14,117 nt of DNA from Chloroflexota bacterium (GTDB lineage: Bacteria; Chloroflexota; UBA6077; FW602-bin22; JACQUS01): positions 1 to 14,117 of the forward strand of contig JACQUS010000337.1 of assembly GCA_016210125.1 (NCBI GenBank), written 5' to 3'. A model generated the notes under the pieces. It searched no databases and was not told the origin of the DNA. It was given only the letters and a program-made list of their open reading frames with translations. The position numbers and the translations under genes are program-made. This document shows, piece by piece, positions 1 through 4,759 of the stretch. Each line of letters begins with the position of its first letter. Within the stretch, counting starts at the first letter, position 1.

Positions 1-246
1 CTGTTCACGCGCATCGTCGGCGCGGGCAAGGAGCAGCTCGACCTCGAGGAGCTGCTGGCCGGCCGCGTGGTCATTGGCGCGCCGGAAGAGTGCGCGGAGG
101 AGCTGGCGGCCTTCGCCCGCGCGACGGGGGCCGATCGGCTGGTCTGCCGCGTGCAGTGGATGGGTATGGAGCAGCGGCTGGTGCTGCGGACGATCGAGCT
201 GCTGGGCGAGCGCGTGCTGCCGCTGCTGCGGCGCGAGCTGGGGTGA
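1..246 (+). CDS. LLM-class flavin-dependent oxidoreductase, C-terminal part (5' end outside window)
   Basis: The reading frame is open from the first base and encodes the last 81 residues of a longer protein, ending in TGA at 244-246. The residues resemble the end of bacterial luciferase-like (F420- or FMN-dependent) monooxygenases. There is a 'VVIGAPEECAEEL' segment, where the family has a 'G(S/T)PEEV.E.L' stretch before the last helices. It is followed by a hydrophobic strand ('DRLVCRVQWMGM') and a terminal helix ending 'LGERVLPLLRRELG', like the family's 'F.eeV.P.lR' end. Such enzymes use reduced flavin or F420 to oxidise small organic substrates in the cytoplasm; the substrate cannot be told from this fragment. 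Base composition is typical of the high-GC backbone. The stop overlaps an ATG (TGATG, 244-248) that opens a short, apparently interrupted frame. Family call is fairly sure, function is not. Confidence 0.7.
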   Translation: MFTRIVGAGKEQLDLEELLAGRVVIGAPEECAEELAAFARATGADRLVCRVQWMGMEQRLVLRTIELLGERVLPLLRRELG

Positions 247-348
247 TGCTGCGCTGGATCGGCGCCTACGCGCCGCTAAGTGCACAATGTTGTACCATGA
301 GGGAGACTGCACTGCCGGGCTTTCGCCGTACTCAACGAGAGAGATATC
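247..348. other. Junction between GC-rich backbone and low-GC island
   Basis: Up to about position 278 the sequence keeps the GC-rich, codon-like character of the backbone. A frame starting at the TGATG overlap (ATG at 246-248) reads MLRWIGAYAPL. From about 279 the composition drops, and the frame continues with residues unlike the neighbours until its stop at 378-380. No terminal inverted repeat, target-site duplication or tRNA end was found here. The AlbA_2 gene's ribosome binding site (GAGAGAG, 337-343) lies at the end of this stretch. No convincing promoter was seen. Confidence 0.4.
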
Positions 349-1527
349 ATGTTCTTCGACAAGTCCATCGAGCATCTTGATCCTGCTGATCTTCAATGGC
401 TCGTTGACAACGACATCCGCGAAGATGACCGCCTGGATTACAAACGCGATATGTATAGCCGAGATCCGAAGGGCAAGCATGAGCTTCTCCGCGACGTAAC
501 GGCTATGGCGAACCACCGAGGTGGACGACTTCTTGTTGGCATCGACGAAGATGATGAGGGGAAAGCTCGCACCGTTGTCGGCGTGCCGCCTGCTGGCCAA
601 ACTGATCACGCGATGTGGATTCAGAGTGTATGCCTCTCGGGTATCCAGGAGCGAATTCTTGGGCTGCGTATCAAGGAAGTGAGACTTACCGATGGCAAGG
701 TTGCAGTGGTTGTCGACGTCCCAGAGAGTCCAAACGGTCCTCACATGGTTTGCTTGGACGGCGAGAACCGCTTTTGGATGCGCCACGGCCGGCAGAAGGG
801 GATGATGTCCGTGGAGGAGATACGGGACAGCATTCTACGGGTGCTGGACAACCAGGGCCGCATCGAACGTTTCCTCCAGCGCCGGGAGGCGGAGATTCTT
901 GAAAACGCGGAAGGGCGGTGCTGGCTAGCGCTAGCTGTGCTGCCTGCCTATTTCCGAGCCGGTGCCGCAATCGATACCAGCGAGGTTCAACTGCGTGAGC
1001 AGATACGGTGCCTAGCCGGTCAAGTGGGATGGGGAGAACCGTACCCGATACTTGAGGGGGTGCGTACGGATAACCGCACGCTGTACTGGGATGATCGCGA
1101 TCCGCCGCCCCTGTCTGATTACATAGAGGTGCACCGTAACGCCTATGTAGAGTTTGCCAGGCGTATCGACCTTCATCCGCCTCTGGGGCTTTACTATGAC
1201 GCGATGCGCGAAACGAAGAACCTTGTGAGCTTCGTGGAGTTCGTCGCGGACGTCTACAGCCATCATTTACCTGGAGCACCCGTCGTGGTGCGGTTCCGAC
1301 TCTTCAATGCTAGAGACATGTGGCTCCTGAGACACGGCCGATGGACGGTGGGGGAGATGAGGCGGCGTTGGCAGAGGCAGCATCTAGATCTGGGGGAGTT
1401 CCTCGTGCAAGATCTAGCGCAGGAGCGCCAGTGGCTGCCGAAGCGCATTTGCGACCGGCTCTGGAACGCCTTCCACTATGAGGAAGCGGGTATCTTCGAT
1501 AAAGATGGCCGCCTGAAGGACAGGTAA
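349..1527 (+). CDS. AlbA_2 (Schlafen-type) domain protein, putative nucleic-acid-binding
   Basis: A 392-aa protein starting at ATG 349, with a purine-rich GAGAGAG ribosome binding site 5 bp upstream. Residues about 20-162 match the AlbA_2/Schlafen-type fold: acidic-basic 'EDDRLDYKRDMY' (25-36), the core 'AMANHRGGRLLVGIDE' (52-67), the 'PNGPH' turn (128-132) and 'FWMRHGRQKGMMSVEEI' (142-158). All are usual landmarks of this domain, found in regulators, accessory and defence-linked proteins and known for DNA or RNA binding. The C-terminal 230 residues, rich in Trp and Arg, match nothing I recognise; no C-terminal winged-helix or ATPase motif is evident. Composition is clearly off: positions 361-420 are 50% GC, against 75% for 2401-2460 in cbiX. 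This suggests recent acquisition. No integrase, transposase or partner gene is adjacent. The domain call is good; the biological role is unknown. Confidence 0.75.
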   Translation: MFFDKSIEHLDPADLQWLVDNDIREDDRLDYKRDMYSRDPKGKHELLRDVTAMANHRGGRLLVGIDEDDEGKARTVVGVPPAGQTDHAMWIQSVCLSGIQERILGLRIKEVRLTDGKVAVVVDVPESPNGPHMVCLDGENRFWMRHGRQKGMMSVEEIRDSILRVLDNQGRIERFLQRREAEILENAEGRCWLALAVLPAYFRAGAAIDTSEVQLREQIRCLAGQVGWGEPYPILEGVRTDNRTLYWDDRDPPPLSDYIEVHRNAYVEFARRIDLHPPLGLYYDAMRETKNLVSFVEFVADVYSHHLPGAPVVVRFRLFNARDMWLLRHGRWTVGEMRRRWQRQHLDLGEFLVQDLAQERQWLPKRICDRLWNAFHYEEAGIFDKDGRLKDR

Positions 1528-1567
1528 CCTCACGGTTCAGCGCTCATTGGAAGACAGGAGCGCAGCG

Positions 1568-1867
1568 ATGCTGACGACGGCCGAGATGCGCCTGTTCCTG
1601 GCGCAGAACCCCAACGCGCTGCTGGCCAAGTGCGTTATCCCGGCGGGTACCGCGCTGAGCCCAGGGCTCTATTGGAACCTGGGGCAGCAGGAGGTCGAGG
1701 CCGTCAGCGCGCCGCGGCCGGCGACGCACGACTGCGTGCGGCTCGCCGACCGGCTGGATGCGCCGCTGGCGGAGGTCTCGCGCGGCTTCGCCCTGGGCGG
1801 CGGCGGGCACGCCGGCACGCCGCTGCCGCCGGAGGGCGACGCGCGGCCGCGTGGTCCCGCGGCCTGA
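1568..1867 (+). CDS. Small hypothetical protein, possibly remnant with DHHA1-like glycine motif
   Basis: A 99-aa frame beginning at ATG 1568. This start is preferred over the upstream TTG at 1547 because CAGGAG (1555-1560) lies 7 bp before the ATG. The gene begins 40 bp after the AlbA_2 gene but has the backbone's high GC. I do not recognise the protein. The N-terminal half reads like a short alpha-beta segment. Residues around 'SRGFALGGGGHAGTPLPP' recall the 'GGGGH..AAG' signature at the C-terminus of DHH/DHHA1 phosphoesterases, but the rest of that family is absent and the match is weak. The tail 'EGDARPRGPAA' looks unstructured. It may be a truncated relic next to the island, or a lineage-specific small protein. 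Coding status is moderately likely from the start site and composition. Confidence 0.45.
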   Translation: MLTTAEMRLFLAQNPNALLAKCVIPAGTALSPGLYWNLGQQEVEAVSAPRPATHDCVRLADRLDAPLAEVSRGFALGGGGHAGTPLPPEGDARPRGPAA

Positions 1868-1970
1868 GGTTGGCACGCTGCCGGGCACACCGGCGATGCG
1901 CTCAGCCGGGCGTGGCTCGCGCCGCGCCTGCTAGACTACCATGGACCCCAGCAGCGCGAGGTGCCGCCCG

Positions 1971-2795
1971 ATGCCTGACGCCAGCCCGGTGATCCTCCTC
2001 GGCCACGGCAGCCGCCGCTTCCTGGAGTTCGCCGAGGGTCTGGACGCCGTGGCGCGCGACGTCCAGACCGCGGTCGGGCCGGCGGTGCGCGTCGAGGCCG
2101 CGTTCTTCGAGTTCCTGGCGCCCTCTCTTGACGAGGCTGTCGAGCGGCTAGCCGCCGAGGGCGCGCGGCGCATCGTCGTGCTGCCGTACTTCTTGTTCGA
2201 CGGCCGCGAGGTCAAGAGCATCATTCCGGAGCAGCTTGCGGCGCTCGGCCGGCGCTTTCCGGGGGTCGAGCTGGTGCAGGGGCCGGCTTTGGGGCTGGAC
2301 GACCGGCTCGTCGAGTTGGCGGCCGACCGCGCGCGGGAGGCGCTGGGCGGCCTGGGCTATCACCGGCCGTTCGGCGGCCGGCTGGCGGCCCGGCGGTCGC
2401 CTGGACCGCTCGGCGTCATCGTCGTCAACCGCGGCAGCCGCGCGGAGTTCGACCCCGGCGACCGGCTGCGCTCACTTGCCGCACGCGTGGGTGAGGCGCT
2501 GGGCTGCGTGGCGGCGGCCCCGGCGCACGCCGAGCACGCGCGCCCGTCCATCGGGGAGAGCGCTACGGCCGTCGTGCGCGCCGGCGCGCGGCGCGTGGTC
2601 GTGGTCCCCTACCTGCACTTCCCCGGCAAGGTCCTCTTCGACAACGTCGTCCGTGATCTGGAGCGCGCGGCGCGCGCGCATCCCGCGGCCCGCTTCACCT
2701 TAGCGCGGACGCTCTGCCTGGACGCGCGGCTGGTCGCCGTCTGCGTCGAACGGATAGCCGAGGCGCTGGAGCGGACTGCGCCGGTGGGCGCGTAG
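1971..2795 (+). CDS. cbiX: CbiX-type sirohydrochlorin chelatase, two-domain form
   Basis: A 274-aa protein built of two repeats of the class II chelatase fold. Such enzymes insert Co2+ or Fe2+ into sirohydrochlorin for cobalamin or siroheme synthesis in the cytoplasm. The first half opens with 'VILLGHGSR' (7-15), including the family's metal-binding His (H12), and has 'VVLPYFLFDGREVKSIIP' (69-86). The second half repeats the pattern as 'GVIVVNRGSR' (148-157) and 'VVVPYLHFPGKVLFDNV' (210-226). The start is set at ATG 1971 because GAGGTG lies about 8 bp upstream; ATG 1941 in the same frame has no ribosome binding site. Two features are unusual. The second repeat has Asn-Arg in place of Gly-His. 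The second metal-ligand His expected after the 'LFxG' strand of the first repeat appears as Glu (E80). No other cobalamin or siroheme gene is nearby. The stop lies 2 bp from that of convergent recR. Confidence 0.8.
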   Translation: MPDASPVILLGHGSRRFLEFAEGLDAVARDVQTAVGPAVRVEAAFFEFLAPSLDEAVERLAAEGARRIVVLPYFLFDGREVKSIIPEQLAALGRRFPGVELVQGPALGLDDRLVELAADRAREALGGLGYHRPFGGRLAARRSPGPLGVIVVNRGSRAEFDPGDRLRSLAARVGEALGCVAAAPAHAEHARPSIGESATAVVRAGARRVVVVPYLHFPGKVLFDNVVRDLERAARAHPAARFTLARTLCLDARLVAVCVERIAEALERTAPVGA

Positions 2796-2797
2796 CG

Positions 2798-3397
2798 TCA
2801 GAACTCGCGCCGGCCCTCGAGGGCGCGCGAGAGGGTGAGGTCGTCGGCATACTCGAGGTCGCCGCCGACCGGCAGGCCGCGCGCCAGGCGTGTCACGCGC
2901 ACACCCAGCGGCCGCAGCAGCCGCGCGACGTAGGTGGCCGTGGCCTCGCCCTCCAGATTCGCGTTCGTCGCCAGGATGACCTCGGCCACCTGGCCGTCGC
3001 GCAGCCGCGCCAGCAGCTCACGCAGGCGGAGCTGCTCAGGCCCGATGCCCTCGATGGGCGAGAGCGCGCCGTGCAGGACGTGGTAGAGGCCGCGGTACTC
3101 GCGCGTGCGCTCGATGGCCAGCACGTCGAGCGGCTCCTCGACGACGCAGAGGAGGCTGCGGTCGCGCTGGGGGTTGGCGCAGATGGCGCACGGGTCGCGC
3201 TCGGTCAGGTGGAAGCAGGTCGAGCAGAGGCGAATGCGCTCCTTGACCTCGACGATGGCCTCGGCGAGGGCCTGGGCCTGCTCACGCGGCGTGCGCAGGA
3301 GGTAGAACGCCAGCCGCTGCGCGCTCTTGGGCCCGATGCCCGGCAGCTTGTTCAGCTCGTCGATGAGGCGCGCGACCGGCTCGGCGATGTGGTCCAT
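2798..3397 (-). CDS. recR: Recombination mediator protein RecR
   Basis: A 199-aa protein of the usual RecR length, complete from ATG 3397. RecR works with RecO and RecF to load RecA on gapped DNA. Visible parts, in order: the N-terminal helix-hairpin-helix with 'LPGIGPKSAQRLAFYLL' (18-34), the C4 zinc finger with C58, C61, C70 and C73, and the Toprim domain from about residue 80 to 175 ('VVEEPLDVLAIE', then 'TNANLEGEATATYVARLL' at 144-161). A C-terminal 'GLPVGGDLEYADDLTLSRAL' completes the family pattern. GGAG (3407-3404) is the likely ribosome binding site, 6 bp from the ATG. The common dnaX-ybaB-recR arrangement is absent; here it follows a vapBC-like pair on the same strand and has its own candidate promoter with a TATAAT box. 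Identification is essentially certain. Confidence 0.97.
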   Translation of the reverse strand: MDHIAEPVARLIDELNKLPGIGPKSAQRLAFYLLRTPREQAQALAEAIVEVKERIRLCSTCFHLTERDPCAICANPQRDRSLLCVVEEPLDVLAIERTREYRGLYHVLHGALSPIEGIGPEQLRLRELLARLRDGQVAEVILATNANLEGEATATYVARLLRPLGVRVTRLARGLPVGGDLEYADDLTLSRALEGRREF

Positions 3398-3403
3398 ACG
3401 CTG

Positions 3404-3420
3404 CTCCAGAGGTGCTGGAG
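3404..3420 (-). promoter_or_regulatory. Leader hairpin covering the recR ribosome binding site
   Basis: CTCCAG and CTGGAG (3404-3409 and 3415-3420) form a perfect 6-bp stem with a 5-nt loop. On the recR strand the 3' arm contains the GGAG used as ribosome binding site. Folding of the short leader would therefore mask it. The pairing is seen; a regulatory effect is inference. Confidence 0.4.
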
Positions 3421-3422
3421 GG

Positions 3423-3444
3423 ATTATACAAGCTCGCGAGCTTG
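3423..3444 (-). promoter_or_regulatory. recR promoter -10 box with abutting 16-bp palindrome
   Basis: On the minus strand a consensus TATAAT box lies at 3428-3423, about 26 bp before the recR ATG. Directly upstream is a perfect palindrome, CAAGCTCGCGAGCTTG (3429-3444), which would fill the -10/-35 spacer. No good -35 hexamer is seen (GATCGG at 17 bp). The promoter may depend on a factor binding the palindrome, or the palindrome may be an operator. The site lies immediately after the vapC stop, so recR can be transcribed on its own. Confidence 0.5.
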
Positions 3445-3449
3445 ACCGA

Positions 3450-3899
3450 TCACGGCCACTGCGAGTGGCCGATGGGCGAGGAGAAGCCGAACTGGACGAA
3501 GTGCTGATCGAAGGCGAAGGCGAGAGAGATGCCGAGACGCTCCATCACGGCGAAGCTGATGGCATCGGCGAGCGAGAAGTCCTTGTCTGTGTACTGGAAG
3601 AGGATCTCTCTTGCCCTTCTCTCGTCGAAGGGGCGCATGCGAACGATGTTCACCTGGCGATCGTCGAAGCTCGCAACGAACCGTCGAGCCTCAACGGCCC
3701 CGACTGCGGAGAGCAGTCGAGCGTACGATTCTATGACTAGCACATTGGTCGTGTAGAGGCGATAACGTAGATTCGCCAACCGGACGGCGATCGCGCGCGC
3801 TTGGGCGTGGTGCTGGTCGTTGCGAGCGAGGAGCGCCAAGAACGCCGACGTGTCGACGAAGATGCGCCGCTCTAAGATGGACCGAGGAACGCGGGCCAC
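3450..3899 (-). CDS. PIN-domain ribonuclease toxin, VapC-like
   Basis: A 149-aa PIN-domain protein, within the usual VapC length of about 130-150. The four acidic residues expected for Mg2+-dependent RNA cleavage are visible: D16 in 'IFVDTSAFLALL', E57 in 'TNVLVIESYA', D112 in 'DFSLADAISFAVM' and D131 in 'AFAFDQHF'. VapC toxins cleave tRNA or rRNA when the paired antitoxin is lost; the target of this one is unknown. The start is GTG 3899, and TAG of the upstream antitoxin lies in the same frame two codons before it (TAG-CAC-GTG). No independent ribosome binding site is seen at that GTG, which points to translational coupling with the antitoxin. GC content is somewhat lower than the neighbours (63% over 3661-3720), consistent with a mobile accessory pair. 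Confidence in the domain is high, in the toxin role good. Confidence 0.85.
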   Translation of the reverse strand: MARVPRSILERRIFVDTSAFLALLARNDQHHAQARAIAVRLANLRYRLYTTNVLVIESYARLLSAVGAVEARRFVASFDDRQVNIVRMRPFDERRAREILFQYTDKDFSLADAISFAVMERLGISLAFAFDQHFVQFGFSSPIGHSQWP

Positions 3900-3902
3900 G
3901 TG

Positions 3903-4127
3903 CTAGTCAGAGGAGCGCGTGTCGATGAGAAGATCGTGCTTGCGCCAGGAGATGCCGCCAGGGATTTTGCTCTCACCGATGCCGATGAGCTTGAACAGGG
4001 CCGCATCGCGCGTGAACACCCGCGCGCGGGGCGAACGCTTGGCGGTGGCCGCCTTCGCTGGGCGCGAAGCGCTCGGGCCGCGGCGTGCGGGGGAAGGCTG
4101 CCCTCTCGCCGGTGGTGCCTTGGCCAT
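3903..4127 (-). CDS. VapB-like antitoxin of the PIN toxin
   Basis: A 74-aa protein encoded directly upstream of the PIN toxin, 3 bp from its start. The start at ATG 4127 has a strong GAGGAGGG ribosome binding site about 8-9 bp upstream. The C-terminal half 'DAALFKLIGIGESKIPGGISWRKHDLLIDT' (41-70) has the 'LF.iiGiG.s....dvS..HD.yL.d' pattern common at the C-terminus of antitoxins paired with PIN toxins, presumably the toxin-neutralising segment. The first 35 residues are unusual: rich in Ala, Pro, Arg and Lys, with no recognisable ribbon-helix-helix, AbrB or helix-turn-helix fold. DNA binding, if any, would be through a disordered basic tail. The role is inferred from position, size and the C-terminal pattern. 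Confidence 0.65.
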   Translation of the reverse strand: MAKAPPARGQPSPARRGPSASRPAKAATAKRSPRARVFTRDAALFKLIGIGESKIPGGISWRKHDLLIDTRSSD

Positions 4128-4225
4128 CTCGCCGGCCCTCCTCGCCCCTTTGGGTTCTATACTACCACGATAAGGCTACGAGACGCGCTGCTCGCCGACG
4201 GCATCGGCGCGCCGATGGTGGCCGC

Positions 4226-4588
4226 TTAGCCCCACGCCGGGGCGCGGCTCATGCGGCGCAGGATGTCGAGGACCAGGCGCGTGCGGAAGTGGCGCTCCTG
4301 CTCATAGCGGTCGAGGACGGCCTCGACGGCGACGCGCAGCGCTGGGTGGGCGGCAAGGGCGAAGCGCGGCCGGCCGTCGTCGCCGGAGCGCTCGACTAGC
4401 CCCACGGCCAGCAACTCGTCCAGCGCCGCGCAGGTCTCGGGCACGGTGGCGCCGACCTGCGCGGCCAGCTCCTCCGCGTCGTTCGGGCCGCCGCTGCGCA
4501 GGCTGCGCAGCACCCCCAGGCTGGCGAACGACGCGATGTGCACGCGCACCAGCGCCTCGTGGTCACCGCCATTGCGCACCGCGATCAC
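4226..4588 (-). CDS. Small winged-helix transcriptional regulator-like protein
   Basis: A 120-aa protein starting at GTG 4588, with GAGGAGG about 4-5 bp upstream. Residues about 20-80 form a winged helix-turn-helix: helix 'HIASFASLGVLRSL', then 'DAEELAAQVGATVPETCAALDELLAVGLVER' with the classic helix-turn-recognition-helix spacing, and a wing strand 'RPRFALAA'. This resembles ArsR- or IclR-N-terminal-like domains. The C-terminal third is helical and charged ('VEAVLDRYEQERHFRTRLVLDILRRM') and may mediate dimerisation. No metal-binding Cys cluster or ligand-binding domain is seen. It is divergent from the HMGS-like gene with face-to-face promoters between them, so regulation of that gene and of itself is a fair inference. 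Confidence 0.6.
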   Translation of the reverse strand: MIAVRNGGDHEALVRVHIASFASLGVLRSLRSGGPNDAEELAAQVGATVPETCAALDELLAVGLVERSGDDGRPRFALAAHPALRVAVEAVLDRYEQERHFRTRLVLDILRRMSRAPAWG

Positions 4589-4620
4589 AGAGCCTCCTCG
4601 TCTGCCTGTCGTTCTCCCGC

Positions 4621-4649
4621 ATCTTACGTAGCAGCGGCCAGCGAGTCAA
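4621..4649 (-). promoter_or_regulatory. Sigma70-type promoter for the winged-helix gene
   Basis: On the minus strand TTGACT (4649-4644) is followed after exactly 17 bp by TAAGAT (4626-4621). Transcription would start near 4614, giving a leader of roughly 25 nt before GTG 4588. The -35 matches five of six consensus bases and the -10 four of six. Confidence 0.55.
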
Positions 4650-4676
4650 CGATTCGAGGCTCGCCTGGGCGCTCGC

Positions 4677-4723
4677 GTCACGCAGGTGTCACGCTTGACG
4701 CTCGGCGGTGCGCGCCCTACACT
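4677..4723 (+). promoter_or_regulatory. Sigma70-type promoter for the HMGS-like gene, with upstream direct repeat
   Basis: TTGACG (4695-4700), a 17-bp spacer and TACACT (4718-4723) make a strong promoter about 37 bp before GTG 4760. Two copies of GTCACGC (4677-4683 and 4688-4694) are spaced 11 bp start to start, one helical turn. The second touches the -35 box. The layout fits a regulator binding one face of the DNA beside RNA polymerase. Confidence 0.6.
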
Positions 4724-4759
4724 GCGCTACAACCGAACGTCGCGTGGGAGGAACGCACC

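Noticed and set aside
4150..4175. TAGTAT/TATAGA boxes upstream of the antitoxin as a promoter
   Set aside because: No acceptable -35 hexamer at 16-18 bp; an AT-rich patch alone is not enough.
4538..4759. N-terminal extension of the HMGS-like protein from ATG 4538
   Set aside because: It would cross both divergent promoters and the winged-helix gene start. GTG 4760 has a proper ribosome binding site and begins exactly where family similarity begins.
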